From the NCBI GenBank assembly GCA_903877125.1, contig CAIRCM010000120.1, positions 1 through 57,016 on the forward strand: a stretch of 57,016 nucleotides of DNA, written 5' to 3'. A program made the position numbers and the translations under genes. Of this stretch, positions 7,497 to 16,839 are shown piece after piece (the first letter of the stretch is position 1; each line of letters begins with the position of its first letter). The stretch comes from an uncultured Acetobacteraceae bacterium. Lineage in GTDB: Bacteria > Pseudomonadota > Alphaproteobacteria > Acetobacterales > Acetobacteraceae. The notes under the pieces were generated by a model. That model did not search any database and had not been told where the DNA came from. It saw only the letters and a list, made by a program, of their open reading frames with translations.

Positions 7497-8168
7497 ATGC
7501 ATATCGGTTTGATTGGCGGCATCGGCCCGGCAGCGACGGATTTCTATTACTGCCGGCTGATCTCGTCCTTCGCGGCGAGGCAAACGCCACTTGAACTGAC
7601 GATTGCCCATGCCGACACACCAACTCTTCTGAGCCACCTGGCAAGCAACGACGTCTCGGCGCAGGTCGCCATATACATGCGCCTTACCGAACGCCTGGTC
7701 GCGGCCGGCGCGGGCTGTGTCGTTGTCACATCCATCGCCGGGCATTTTTGTATCGAGCCGTTCAAGGCGGTATCGCCGCTTCCGGTCGTGGATATGATCC
7801 AGGAAGTACGCGATGCCATCGATCGACGTGGTCTGCGGCGCATCGGCATCCTTGGCACGCGAACGGTCATGGAGACCCGCTTTTACGGCGGGATCGAGAG
7901 CGCCACGATCATCCCACCTTCCGGACAGGACCTGGACGATGTGCATAGCGCATACGTGGCGATGGCAGCCTCCGGTTCGGTGACCGACGCGCAACGCGCT
8001 GTTTTCGACGCGGCGAGCCGCCGATTGCTGGACAACGAAGCCGTGGAGGCGATCATGCTTGGCGGTACAGACCTTGCCCTCGTGTTCGACGAAAGCAACC
8101 CGCCGTTCCCGCTGATCGACTGCGCGGCAATCCATGCCGACGCGGTGGTGCGCGTGGCGGTCGGGTAA
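7497..8168 (+). CDS. Aspartate/glutamate racemase-fold protein lacking both catalytic cysteines
   Basis: 223 residues beginning MHIGLIGGIGPAAT, the signature N-terminus of the Asp/Glu/hydantoin racemase superfamily. In active racemases the two proton-transfer residues are Cys in C-N-T-A-H and in L-G-C-T-E. Here the corresponding stretches read VVTSIAGH (about 76-83) and LGGTDL (188-193), so Ser79 (or Thr78) and Gly190 stand in for them. Other fold features (RRIGILGTRTVME, about 114-126) are intact and the length is normal. A one-base racemase mechanism, another isomerase or lyase reaction, or ligand binding only are all possible. It lies 60 bases after the SDR. Confidence 0.8.
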   Translation: MHIGLIGGIGPAATDFYYCRLISSFAARQTPLELTIAHADTPTLLSHLASNDVSAQVAIYMRLTERLVAAGAGCVVVTSIAGHFCIEPFKAVSPLPVVDMIQEVRDAIDRRGLRRIGILGTRTVMETRFYGGIESATIIPPSGQDLDDVHSAYVAMAASGSVTDAQRAVFDAASRRLLDNEAVEAIMLGGTDLALVFDESNPPFPLIDCAAIHADAVVRVAVG

Positions 8169-8400
8169 TCCGTTCCGCTGCCTTATCAGAGGTCCCTTTC
8201 GGGTGCGACGCGTCCGGCCTTCCCCCGTGAACGGTCCTTGCAGACCAGGAACTGACGGGGGCGGTCTTACATGCCAGATCGACCCAGTCGCCTGTTGCCG
8301 CCCATGATCGGTTCCGGTATGATCCTGCACTGTTCAGCAGCGCTCGCCAAAGCGTCGGCCCGACGCGACATTCGAAACAATGTTCAGGAGCTTTCACACA

Positions 8401-8961
8401 ATGTCCGATCCAGTCTTCCGCGCGAGCGGCTGCACCTGTTGCGCCGATATGCTCCCGAATCGCTTAGGCCGCCGCACATTCTTCGGCATGGCCGGAGTGG
8501 CCGCGCTTGCCGCGTCGCTGCCGCGCAACGTCATGGCAGCGGAGGGTCATTACGAAGCCATGCTGCTGAACTGCATCGATCCGCGCTTCCCCGAAAACAC
8601 CATCGCCTATATGCGCAAGCGCGATATGGTCGGGAAATATAGCCAGTTCGTCATCGCCGGCGGTGCGATCGGCGTCGTCGCCCCAGCCTTCAAGGAATGG
8701 GCACCGGCGTTCTGGGGCAACCTCGCCGCTTCGATTCAGTTGCACCACATTCCCAAGGTCATCGTGCTGAACCACCGCGATTGCGGTGCGGCGAAGATCG
8801 CCTACGGTGCCGAAGCGGTGAAAGACCCGGCTACGGAAACCGAGACGCATAAGGCCGCTCTCGCGACGTTCCGCGCGGAATTGGCGAAACGTCACCCGGA
8901 CCTGAAGGCGGAAACCGGCCTGATGGCCCTGGATGGCACGGTGGAAATGTTCGCCGGCTGA
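8401..8961 (+). CDS. Tat-exported beta-carbonic-anhydrase-like protein
   Basis: 186 residues. The N-terminus has a Cys cluster (C11, C13, C14), then a twin-arginine motif GRRTFFGM and a hydrophobic stretch ending near Ala47, consistent with Tat export of a folded metalloprotein. The mature part has CIDPR (Cys58, Asp60, Arg62) and HRDC (His125, Cys128), the zinc and Asp-Arg dyad residues of beta-carbonic anhydrases. The protein is shorter than classic enzymes and C-terminally compact. ATG 8401 has AGGAG 10 bases upstream; an in-frame ATG at 8380 precedes it. CO2 hydration in the periplasm is likely but unproven. Confidence 0.78.
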   Translation: MSDPVFRASGCTCCADMLPNRLGRRTFFGMAGVAALAASLPRNVMAAEGHYEAMLLNCIDPRFPENTIAYMRKRDMVGKYSQFVIAGGAIGVVAPAFKEWAPAFWGNLAASIQLHHIPKVIVLNHRDCGAAKIAYGAEAVKDPATETETHKAALATFRAELAKRHPDLKAETGLMALDGTVEMFAG

Positions 8962-8991
8962 TATCGGCCGCCTGGACTGAGGGAGGGCATG

Positions 8992-9019
8992 AACAGGGCC
9001 GCCTCGCAACGGCCCTGTT
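8992..9019. terminator. Perfect 10-bp hairpin between convergent genes
   Basis: AACAGGGCCG and CGGCCCTGTT form a perfect stem with an 8-base loop, sitting between the stop of the carbonic-anhydrase-like gene (+) and the stop of the esterase gene (-). There is no clear T-tract on either side, so it may act as a weak bidirectional terminator or as an mRNA 3'-end stabiliser. Confidence 0.55.
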
Positions 9020-9036
9020 GCCCGATCTGACCGTTG

Positions 9037-9993
9037 CTACCCAGCAACTCGCTTCAAAAACCCGTCCATGCGCTCAGCCGCCTTGTCCGCCAGCCCATTG
9101 GGAAACAGCGTAAATCCGTGCGCCCCGCCCGGATAAATCGCCAGCTCCGCTTCATTCCCCGCCGCAACCCAACGCGCATGCATGAACAACGTATCGTCCA
9201 GCAGCGCGTCCTTGGTTCCCACCGTGAACAGCGCCGGGCAAAGCCCCTTCAAATTGGCATAGAGCGGCGAAATATCCGGCACCCGCCGATCGGTCACATC
9301 AGGCAGAAATGCATTGTAGAACTGCTGCATATCGATCGTCCGCAGCACCAGCCTCGTATTCCCGAACGCTCGCTGGCTCGGCGTCATCGCCAAATCGTAC
9401 GCCCCATACACAAGGTTCGCCCCGCGAAACCCCGTATAACCATACCGGTCCCGCATCCGCAGCACCGTCACCGCCGCCAGATGCCCGCCCGCCGACTCTC
9501 CGCCGACGGTCAAAGCCTCGCAGCCGAACTCCCGCTTCATATTCGCAACCAGCCAGGCCGCCGCGGACTCGCAATCATCCGGCCCAGCCGGATACGGATG
9601 CTCCGGCGCCAGCCGATATTCCACGCTGACCACCGCCAGCCCCGTGTTGTCGGCGATCCGCTCCAGCATCGGATCGCTCATGTCCGCGCTGCCCAACACC
9701 CAGCCGCCGCCATGACAATGCAGATACACGCCGCGAGGTGCATGGTTCGGCGCGATCACCCGCAACGGAATCTCGTTGCCATCCCGCCCCTCGATCACGA
9801 TCGTCCGGGCCCGAGGCGACATCACATACGGCGGAAACGGCCCCCGCCCCAACCGCCGCCCTTCCCGAGCAACCGCCGCACTGGTGTTCCACCAGTTGGG
9901 CAGCGGTGTCATCAACGCGATCATCGCCTCATTCAATTTGGCGGTATCGGCATCTACAGCCGAATCCCGAAACAGTTCCGGTCCGAAACTCAT
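9037..9993 (-). CDS. Alpha/beta hydrolase, hormone-sensitive-lipase family (family IV) esterase
   Basis: 318 residues. HGGGW at 94-98 forms the oxyanion hole and GESAGG at 165-170 holds the nucleophile Ser167; GTKDALLDD and GGAHGF near the C-terminus give the acid and His of the triad. These are the marks of family IV carboxylesterases acting on short acyl esters. There is no signal peptide, so it is cytoplasmic. The ATG at 9993 is preceded by GAGGGAG and begins 13 bases after the stop of the enolase-superfamily gene, so the two are an operon. The pair could open and dehydrate a sugar-acid lactone or ester, but that is inference. Confidence 0.87.
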   Translation of the reverse strand: MSFGPELFRDSAVDADTAKLNEAMIALMTPLPNWWNTSAAVAREGRRLGRGPFPPYVMSPRARTIVIEGRDGNEIPLRVIAPNHAPRGVYLHCHGGGWVLGSADMSDPMLERIADNTGLAVVSVEYRLAPEHPYPAGPDDCESAAAWLVANMKREFGCEALTVGGESAGGHLAAVTVLRMRDRYGYTGFRGANLVYGAYDLAMTPSQRAFGNTRLVLRTIDMQQFYNAFLPDVTDRRVPDISPLYANLKGLCPALFTVGTKDALLDDTLFMHARWVAAGNEAELAIYPGGAHGFTLFPNGLADKAAERMDGFLKRVAG

Positions 9994-10006
9994 CACAGAT
10001 ACTCCC

Positions 10007-11095
10007 TCAAGCAACCCGGGTTTTCGCCAGCGCATCCCAATCGAAAGCAACCCCATGCCCCGGCCCGTCGGAGGCATAAGCCTTCCCCTCCCGGATTGGC
10101 ATGGGGCGCAAGATGTAACGGTCCAACCCAAACCCATGCACCTCCAGATACGACCGATTGGGTGTGGCCGCGAGCAGATGCACCGTCAGATCGTGCGCCC
10201 CGTGGGAGGTCAGTGGCAGATTGAACGCCTCCGCGAGATGCGCCACCTTCATGAATACCGTGATCCCGCCGCAATTCGTGACATCCGGCTCCGGAAACGT
10301 CACCCCGCCGGCCGTAATCATCTGCGTGAACTCATGCAACGTATGCAGGTTCTCCCCAGTGGCGATCGGCACCCCGCCCTCCCGCACGATTCGCGCGTGA
10401 CCGGCGACGTCGTCGGGAATGGTCGGCTCCTCCAGCCAAGTCAAATTCGCATCCCGCAACGTCCGCGCCGCCCGGATCGCCTCATCGACGCTCCATTTCA
10501 TGTTGGCGTCGGCCATCAGCGGGAAATCGTCCCCCAGATGTTTTCGCATGGCGAACACCCGTTCCCGATCCTCCGACAACCGGGCACGCCCGACTTTCAT
10601 CTTGATCGCGCGGAAGCCCTTGGCCAGATTCGCGTCGGTCTGCTTCAGCAACGCATCCAGCGTGAATTCCAGATCGATGCCACCCGCGTAACAGGGCACC
10701 GCCGGATCGTACCCGCCCAGCAACCGCCACAACGGCGTACCCAAACGACGCGCCTTCAGATCGTACAAGGCGATATCGCAGGCCGAGACGGCGAGGCTCA
10801 CCGAACCGCCTCGCCCGCCGTAATGCAGGTGCCACCACATCTTCTGCCAAAGCGTCTCAATCAGGTAGGCATCGGCCCCCATCAGCACCGGCCGCAAATC
10901 CTGGTCGATCAACGCATGCACCGCACGCCCGCCCGAGCCCACGGTGTAGGTGTAACCCACGCCCTCAGCCCCGTCCGAACCCCGCAGCCGCACCGTCACC
11001 AGCTCGAAATGCGTGATGATCCCATGCGTGGAATCGGAAAGCGGTACCGGCAGTTCGATCCGGTAAAGCCCGGTTTCGACGGCGGCGATGGTCAT
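10007..11095 (-). CDS. Mandelate racemase/muconate lactonizing enzyme-family (enolase superfamily) protein
   Basis: 362 residues. The capping domain (about 1-125) is followed by the TIM barrel. Catalytic features in order are AIKMKVG (the KxK base pair), MADANMKW (metal Asp), WLEEPT (metal Glu), ATGENL (metal Glu) and TSHGAHD with the His expected in the mandelate racemase subgroup. All metal ligands are present, so the protein should be a Mg-dependent enzyme that abstracts the alpha proton of a carboxylate, probably an acid-sugar dehydratase or racemase. GAGGGGGAAC precedes the ATG. It is transcribed with the downstream esterase. Confidence 0.86.
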   Translation of the reverse strand: MTIAAVETGLYRIELPVPLSDSTHGIITHFELVTVRLRGSDGAEGVGYTYTVGSGGRAVHALIDQDLRPVLMGADAYLIETLWQKMWWHLHYGGRGGSVSLAVSACDIALYDLKARRLGTPLWRLLGGYDPAVPCYAGGIDLEFTLDALLKQTDANLAKGFRAIKMKVGRARLSEDRERVFAMRKHLGDDFPLMADANMKWSVDEAIRAARTLRDANLTWLEEPTIPDDVAGHARIVREGGVPIATGENLHTLHEFTQMITAGGVTFPEPDVTNCGGITVFMKVAHLAEAFNLPLTSHGAHDLTVHLLAATPNRSYLEVHGFGLDRYILRPMPIREGKAYASDGPGHGVAFDWDALAKTRVA

Positions 11096-11182
11096 GGCGG
11101 TTCCCCCTCAAGCACCCGGAATTTGCCCCGGTCCGGGGAGTATGCCTAGATACCCATCGGTTACCAAAGCAGGAGCGCCCAA

Positions 11183-12388
11183 ATGAAATTCGGCATCTTC
11201 TACGAACTCCAATGCCCCCGCCCGTGGGAGGCAGATACCGAACACAAGCTCTACCAGGACGCCCTCACCCAGGTCGAACTCGCCGACAAACTCGGCTATC
11301 ACTACGCTTGGGAGGTCGAACACCACTTCCTCGAAGAATATTCGCACAGCCCGCAGCCCGAGGTCTTCCTCGCCGCCGCGTCCCAGCGCACCAAGCAGAT
11401 CCGGCTTGGTCACGGCATTATCCAGCTCACCACCAACCACCCCGCCCGCGTCGCCGAGAAGGTCGCCTGTCTCGACCTCGTCAGCAACGGCCGCGTCGAA
11501 TTTGGCATGGGTGAAGGCGCCAGCATCACCGAACTCGGCCCTTTCGACCGACAGATGGAGGATAAGCAGGCCATCTGGGAAGACGGCGTCCGCTGCGTCC
11601 TGCCGATGTTCAAGGACGGCGGCTGGGAATATGACGGCCCCTATTTCAAATTCCCGCTCCGCAACGTGCTGCCGAAGCCGTTGCAGAAGCCGCACCCCCC
11701 GCTATGGGTCGCGTGCAGCCAGCTCGAAACGATCGAGATGGCCGGCCGATGCGGCATCGGCGCCCTGGGTTTCCAGTTCCTTTCGGCCGAAATGGCCAAC
11801 GCCTGGGTGCACGCCTACTATAACTCCTTCGTGCTGCGGCAGAAGAAACTGGCTGACTACCAGGCCAACTGCAACATCGCCATGGTCAGCTACTTCATGT
11901 GCGCCGAAACCGACGAAGAAGCCCGCCGCCGAGCCGATGGCGCAACCTTCTTCCAGTTCGCGCTTGCCTGGTACAGCGGGTCCCGCAACCGTGAACGTCC
12001 CGCGCCCGGGACGGTCAACATGTGGGATGAATACAACAAGTGGAAAAAGGAAAACCCCGAGGCACAGAAGCGTGCGCTGATGGGCGGCCTGATCGGATCC
12101 CCTGAAACGATCCGCCGCAAACTCCGCCGCTTCGAAACCTCCCACGTCGATCAGATCATCCTGCTCAATCAGGCCGGCAAGAACACCAACGAACATATCT
12201 GCGAAAGCCTGGAACTCTTCGCCAAGGAGGTGATGCCCGAATTCACCGCCAAGGAGCCCGAACACCAGGAATGGAAACGCAAGGTTCTGGCTCGGGAGAT
12301 CGAACTCGAGGATATCGACACCACTCCCTACAAAGATCGCGCGGGCGTCGGCAAAGGCGTGGCGATCTCGAAACTCGCCGCGGAATAA
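11183..12388 (+). CDS. LLM-class (bacterial luciferase-like) flavin-dependent monooxygenase
   Basis: 401 residues. It begins MKFGIFYELQCPRPW and continues with YHYAWEVEHHF, IRLGHGIIQL and GRVEFGMGEG, the alternating strand signature of luciferase-like TIM barrels. The C-terminal IGSPETIRRKLRRF segment matches the phosphate-binding end of the family. It would use reduced flavin from a separate reductase to oxygenate an organic substrate. AGGAG stands eight bases before the ATG. A hairpin after the stop separates it from the following gene. The substrate cannot be inferred. Confidence 0.87.
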   Translation: MKFGIFYELQCPRPWEADTEHKLYQDALTQVELADKLGYHYAWEVEHHFLEEYSHSPQPEVFLAAASQRTKQIRLGHGIIQLTTNHPARVAEKVACLDLVSNGRVEFGMGEGASITELGPFDRQMEDKQAIWEDGVRCVLPMFKDGGWEYDGPYFKFPLRNVLPKPLQKPHPPLWVACSQLETIEMAGRCGIGALGFQFLSAEMANAWVHAYYNSFVLRQKKLADYQANCNIAMVSYFMCAETDEEARRRADGATFFQFALAWYSGSRNRERPAPGTVNMWDEYNKWKKENPEAQKRALMGGLIGSPETIRRKLRRFETSHVDQIILLNQAGKNTNEHICESLELFAKEVMPEFTAKEPEHQEWKRKVLAREIELEDIDTTPYKDRAGVGKGVAISKLAAE

Positions 12389-12394
12389 ACAACG

Positions 12395-12419
12395 GGGGGC
12401 GGAGGTTGACTCCGCCCCC
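12395..12419 (+). terminator. GC-rich 10-bp hairpin after the monooxygenase gene
   Basis: GGGGGCGGAG and CTCCGCCCCC pair perfectly around a 5-base loop, starting seven bases after the stop. No T-tract follows, so it is either a weak intrinsic terminator or a 3'-end protecting structure. Confidence 0.5.
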
Positions 12420-12472
12420 ATCGTCTCGCACCGTCCCCGTTCTGATCTTCAGCTCGGGACCACACTCGCACC

Positions 12473-13627
12473 ATGACACTGTCGGACGCCGCCTGGCGGC
12501 AGTTGATTTCCACCATCCAGGCCTCCGGTCCCAAGGCCGCGCTCGCGATCACCGGCGGCGGTTCCGGTGCCATCGCGGAACTTCTGCGTGTCCCTGGCGG
12601 CTCCCGCCTGATGATCGAGGCACAGGTTCCCTACGACGAACACGCCCTCGCGTCTTATCTCGGCTATCCGCCAGCCCAAGCCTCCAGCGCCGACACCGCC
12701 ATCGCCATGGCTCAGGCCGCCAAACAACGTGCCGCCAAATGCGTTCCGGGCAGCGACGCCCTCGTCGGCCTTGGCGCCACCGCCGCTTTGGTCAGCGATC
12801 GGCCCCGCCGCGGCGAGCACCGCTACCACATCGCCTACGCAAACCAGACCGGCACCGCCCATTGCACCGCAACCCTCGCGAAAGGCCGCCGCGATCGTGC
12901 CGCCGAGGAAGACCTGACCGCCCGATCCATCGTCCTCTGGTTGGCCCGAGCCTGCGGGGTCGAAGCGCCATCCCCTCAGACACTGCTGGACGCCGACGAG
13001 CACTATACCGAAACGCCCCTCGCTGCTTCTGACGCCATCGATCGCCTGATCGGTGCCGAAATCGATCGCATCTCGGTCCGGCCCACCGGCGAACAACTGC
13101 TGACTGCCCCCGCCCCGCCGCTCTTGCTCCCCGGCTCCTTCAACCCGGTGCATGACGGTCACACGACCCTCGCCCGGATCGCCGAGGAACTCACCCAAAA
13201 GCCCGCGTCGTTCGAGATATCCGTCACCAACGTCGACAAACCCCCGCTGACCGCCGCGACGGTCCGCGAGCGCCTTCTGCAATTTGCCGGCAAATCCCCG
13301 GTCGAACTAACCAGCGCCCCTACGTTCCTGGAAAAATCCCGCCTGTTCCGCGCAACGACTTTCGTGATCGGCGCCGACACCGCCGAACGGCTGGTCGCCC
13401 CCCGCTATTACGGCAACGACCCCTTCCGCATGAACGGCGCACTCGAGGAAATCGGCAGCGGCGGTGGTCGTTTCCTGGTGGCTGTCCGCATCGGCGCCGA
13501 GGGGCGGGTTCGCACTTTGAACGATATCGCGGTGCCGCCGCGCTTCGCCGATCTCTTTACCGAAATTCCCGAGTCCCGCTTTCGCATGGATACGTCGTCG
13601 TCCGAGATTCGTCGCTCCAGGACATGA
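12473..13627 (+). CDS. Fusion of a CinA-like amidohydrolase domain and an NadD-like nucleotidyltransferase domain
   Basis: 384 residues in two parts. Residues about 15-165 resemble the CinA C-terminal (nicotinamide-nucleotide amidohydrolase) fold: TGGGSGAIAELLRVPGGS followed by a Tyr-containing segment and GLGATAAL. Residues about 216-384 carry GSFNPVHDGH (221-230), the nucleotide-binding motif of NMN/NaMN adenylyltransferases, and SSSEIRR (375-381), the matching C-terminal ISSTxIR-type motif. The first domain would convert NMN to NaMN and the second could adenylate a nicotinate mononucleotide or another phosphate. If both are active this is a one-chain pyridine-nucleotide salvage enzyme; specificity is unproven. 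The gene stands alone. Confidence 0.75.
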   Translation: MTLSDAAWRQLISTIQASGPKAALAITGGGSGAIAELLRVPGGSRLMIEAQVPYDEHALASYLGYPPAQASSADTAIAMAQAAKQRAAKCVPGSDALVGLGATAALVSDRPRRGEHRYHIAYANQTGTAHCTATLAKGRRDRAAEEDLTARSIVLWLARACGVEAPSPQTLLDADEHYTETPLAASDAIDRLIGAEIDRISVRPTGEQLLTAPAPPLLLPGSFNPVHDGHTTLARIAEELTQKPASFEISVTNVDKPPLTAATVRERLLQFAGKSPVELTSAPTFLEKSRLFRATTFVIGADTAERLVAPRYYGNDPFRMNGALEEIGSGGGRFLVAVRIGAEGRVRTLNDIAVPPRFADLFTEIPESRFRMDTSSSEIRRSRT

Positions 13628-13628
13628 T

Positions 13629-14487
13629 TCACACCTGAAATTTCACCGGCGTGGTGCCGATGTAAGGAACGCCCTGACGGAAGATGATGGTCTGAAAAAA
13701 GCCGGATAGGATGGGCAGGTCCGCGGCAGTCAGATGGCGCCGCAGCAGCGTTTCGGAATGGAGCAGGAGGCCCTCGCCGAGGTAGGTTTCGATCTTATTG
13801 AACACGCCGGCATAAATCGGCATGTTGACCGACGAACTCACGGGGAACTGATCGCAGTAGCCCTCACAGTAGTGACCGTTACGTGGCGTCATACCCGCCC
13901 GTATAAACTTTGACGTACCGGCCGACCGAATCACGTCATGCCCGCGAATGCCGGTATCCACGACTTTTCAAACTCCGCGCACCGATAATCGTGGATACCG
14001 GCATTCGCCGGCATGACGGGTGGGCAGCCGCCATCAGTCAATCATTGCGCGGGCTGGTATAACGACATAGTCCCGGGTTGCACCCAAGAGACGGCGCAGA
14101 TGGACGGGTTGATCGAAAGTGATGTCGCTGCGCGACCGGATAACCAGATCGTAGCGGAAATTTCTTTGGAATTCATGATCGCGGCGAAGTCGATCCGCCC
14201 GGGCAACGCCATTATACATGATGATGGTATTCACCGGCCGCCGATTGAATTCAGCCCAGGCGCTCTCCAGATAGTAACTGAAATTGACCGGCCTTTCCCA
14301 CTGATAGCAATCGGAGAAGTCTACTCTGACGACACTTCCCCTCGGCGCCACCCGCTTTTTCAGTTCCTCGACGAAGCGGTCGTTACCCTCGGGAAAACCG
14401 TTCCAGATGTGGGCGAAGACATCGATTTCGGCGACGCCGTGCAGAAACCATACGGGGCAGGCCGGACAAACATAGCGCGACCCGCAT
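13629..14487 (-). pseudogene. Broken gene for a glycan-related hypothetical protein, split by a palindromic repeat
   Basis: Three pieces of one ancestral protein are visible on the minus strand. ATG 14487 opens with RVALCLSGLPRM, then the frame shifts by +1 near 14450 into a stretch reading GVAEIDVFAHIWNGF; this continues to DLVIRSRSDITF and ends at a stop at 14034. After a 90-base palindromic insertion with two in-frame stops the protein resumes from about 13910 as NGHYCEGYCDQF and runs to 13629. The LCLSG...DVFAHIW...RSRSD...GYCDQF order is what I associate with small glycosyltransferase-like proteins of polysaccharide clusters; the family name is uncertain. At least two lesions argue for a true pseudogene. 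Confidence 0.72.
13934..14018. repeat. Long palindromic (REP/MITE-like) repeat, copy 1
   Basis: Two 30-base arms (13934-13963 and 13989-14018) are inverted copies with one mismatch, around a 25-base loop. The arm core reads ATGCCGGTATCCACG on the left and its complement on the right. It lies inside the broken gene at 13629..14487 and introduces stop codons. A decayed relative with the same core is at 56923..57001. No transposase is nearby, so movement would have to be in trans. Confidence 0.85.
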
Positions 14488-14683
14488 CGCGTCTACTGAC
14501 CCAACACCGAAGCGAGGCACCCTGGGCCGCCAACCGCACCGCTGCCGCTCGCCCCCGCGCTGTTCGCACTATCCCTCGCCATGGCTGCCGCCTGCCCGCC
14601 TCCGTTGGTGGACTATATGACATCCATGCCGCCCCGACCAGGAGTCGAGCGGATGGCCGGGCGGCGACCGCATGCACGTTGCC

Positions 14684-14726
14684 GCCATAAACAAAACAGC
14701 GCGGACGATCGCTCTCCCGCGCTGTT
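14684..14726 (-). terminator. Intrinsic terminator of the EF-G gene
   Basis: On the minus strand, 26 bases after the EF-G stop, AACAGCGCGG and CCGCGCTGTT form a perfect 10-bp stem (14695-14704 with 14717-14726) with a 12-base loop, followed at once by a T-rich run (TTGTTTATGG). This is a textbook rho-independent terminator. Confidence 0.8.
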
Positions 14727-14751
14727 CTTCATGACACCGTCGCAGCGGCGA

Positions 14752-16839
14752 TTAAGCGCTCTTCGCCATGATCTCGTCCGCGATGTTCCGCGGCACCGGA
14801 TCGTAGTGATGGAACTGCATCGTGAAGGACGCGCGCCCTTTGGTCATCGACCGCAGGTGGGAGATATACCCGAACATCTCCTTCAACGGCGCCTGGGCAC
14901 GCACAATGATGGTCGACCCGGAGCTTTCCTGGTTCTGGATCTGCCCGCGGCGGCGATTCAAGTCGCCGACGACGTCGCCCACATGATCCTGCGGCGTGGT
15001 GATTTCCACGTCCATGATCGGTTCCAGAATGATCGGGCTGGCCTTCTTCATGCCCTCGCGGAAGCAGGCCTTGGCGGCGATTTCGAACGCCAGCGCGCTC
15101 GAGTCGACGTCATGGTACTTGCCGTCCACCAGGGTGTACTTGAAGTCCACCGTCGGGAACCCAGCGAGGACGCCGGTATCGGCCTGCACCTTGATGCCCT
15201 TTTCGACCGCCGGGATGTATTCCTTCGGCACCGCGCCGCCGACCACCTTGTTTTCGAACAGAACGCCGCTGTTCCGCTCCGTCGGTTCGAAGATGATCTT
15301 CACTTCGGCGTACTGACCCGAACCGCCCGACTGCTTTTTGTGGGTGTAGGTTTCGGTCCACGCCTTGGAGATCGTCTCGCGATAAGCAACCTGCGGCGCA
15401 CCGATGTTGCAGTCCACGCCATACTCGCGGCGCAGCCGGTCGATGATGATTTCCAGGTGCAGTTCGCCCATGCCGGACAGAATGGTCTGGCCGGTTTCCT
15501 GATCGGTCTTCAGACGCAGGCTGGGGTCTTCCCCAGCCAGCTTCTGCAGGCCGAGCGTCATCTTTTCGACCGCTTCCTTGGTGCGCGGCTCGACCGAGAT
15601 GTCGATCACGGGCACGGGGAACGCCATCCGCTCCAGGATCACCGGGTCATCGGCAGACGCCAGAGTATCGCCCGTGCCGGTGTCCTTCAGACCCACGAAA
15701 GCCGCGATGTCGCCGGCGCCGACTTCCTTGATTTCCGCACGCTTGTCGGCGTGCATCTGGAACATGCGGCCGATCCGCTCCTTGTGGTCCTTGGTGGTGT
15801 TCATCACCGTGTCGCCGGTCTTCAGCGTGCCGGCATAGACACGCACGAACGTCAGGGTGCCGTACTTGTCATTGATGATCTTGAACGCCAGCCCGGCGAA
15901 CGGAGCCTTGGGGTTGGCCGGGATGCGGCGGCGATCGGGATGCTCGTTCTCATCCACGCCCTCGTCCAGCGCCACCGCGATGCCCGGCACGTCGACCGGG
16001 CTCGGCAGGTAGTCGATCACCGCGTCGAGCAGCGGCTGCACGCCCTTGTTCTTGAACGCCGTGCCGCACAGCACCGGACGGAACGTGCCGTCGATCGTGC
16101 CCCGCTTGATGCAACGCTTCAGCGTCTCGATCGAAACGTCGCCCTTCTCGAAATATTCTTCCATCGCCTTCTCGTCGACGGACAGCGCGGTATCCAGCAG
16201 TTCCTGGCGATATTCCGCGGCCTTGTCGGCGAGATCGGCCGGAATCGGCTCGTCGTGGTACTTCGCGCCCAGCTCTCCGCCTTCCCAGACGATCGCCTTC
16301 ATCTCGATCAGATCGACCACGCCCAGGAACTTGTCCTCGATCCCGATCGGCAGCTGCAGCGGCAGCGCGACAATGTCGAGCTTCTCCTTCAGCGTGTCGA
16401 ACGCGCGGTAGAAATCGGCGCCGGTACGGTCCAGCTTGTTGATGAAGATGATGCGCGGAACGTTATACCGGTCCGCGAGACGCCAGTTGGTCTCGGACTG
16501 CGGCTGCACGCCGGCCACGCCCTCGATGATAAACACCGCGCCGTCCAGCACCCGCAGGCTGCGGTTCACTTCGATGTTGAAATCGATGTGGCCGGGCGTA
16601 TCGATGATGTTGATCCGCGTGTCCTTCCAGTTGCAGGTCACCGCGGCGGAGGTGATGGTGATGCCGCGTTCCCGCTCCTGGTCCATGTAATCGGTCGTGG
16701 TGTTGCCGTCATGGACCTCGCCGATCTTGTGGGACTCACCCGTGTAATACAGGATGCGCTCCGTCGTCGTGGTCTTCCCGGCGTCGATGTGCGCCGTGAT
16801 GCCAATGTTGCGAATCTTATCGAGCGGCGTGTCGGTCAC
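14752..16839 (-). CDS. fusA: Translation elongation factor G (stand-alone, possibly second copy)
   Basis: 695 residues. Domain I has [12 protein letters not shown] (P-loop), RGITITSAA (switch I), DTPGHIDF (switch II) and NKLD; domains II-V follow, with GMGELHLEI and the C-terminal [16 protein letters not shown]. It drives ribosomal translocation by GTP hydrolysis. The GTG at 16839 is used, with GGAGAG before it; no ATG lies near the homology start. Several positions usually constant in EF-G differ: [16 protein letters not shown] for DGxAxMDWMEQEQERG, and NIEVNRSL for TxEVERSL. It is also not next to rpsL, rpsG or tuf. It may be a paralogue alongside a str-operon fusA elsewhere. A good terminator follows; 232 bases separate it from the divergent DUF1800 gene. 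Confidence 0.9.
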   Translation of the reverse strand: MTDTPLDKIRNIGITAHIDAGKTTTTERILYYTGESHKIGEVHDGNTTTDYMDQERERGITITSAAVTCNWKDTRINIIDTPGHIDFNIEVNRSLRVLDGAVFIIEGVAGVQPQSETNWRLADRYNVPRIIFINKLDRTGADFYRAFDTLKEKLDIVALPLQLPIGIEDKFLGVVDLIEMKAIVWEGGELGAKYHDEPIPADLADKAAEYRQELLDTALSVDEKAMEEYFEKGDVSIETLKRCIKRGTIDGTFRPVLCGTAFKNKGVQPLLDAVIDYLPSPVDVPGIAVALDEGVDENEHPDRRRIPANPKAPFAGLAFKIINDKYGTLTFVRVYAGTLKTGDTVMNTTKDHKERIGRMFQMHADKRAEIKEVGAGDIAAFVGLKDTGTGDTLASADDPVILERMAFPVPVIDISVEPRTKEAVEKMTLGLQKLAGEDPSLRLKTDQETGQTILSGMGELHLEIIIDRLRREYGVDCNIGAPQVAYRETISKAWTETYTHKKQSGGSGQYAEVKIIFEPTERNSGVLFENKVVGGAVPKEYIPAVEKGIKVQADTGVLAGFPTVDFKYTLVDGKYHDVDSSALAFEIAAKACFREGMKKASPIILEPIMDVEITTPQDHVGDVVGDLNRRRGQIQNQESSGSTIIVRAQAPLKEMFGYISHLRSMTKGRASFTMQFHHYDPVPRNIADEIMAKSA

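Noticed and set aside
8271-8642. Plus-strand frame overlapping the start of the carbonic-anhydrase-like gene
   Set aside because: Arg-rich out-of-frame translation of the real gene; no family features.
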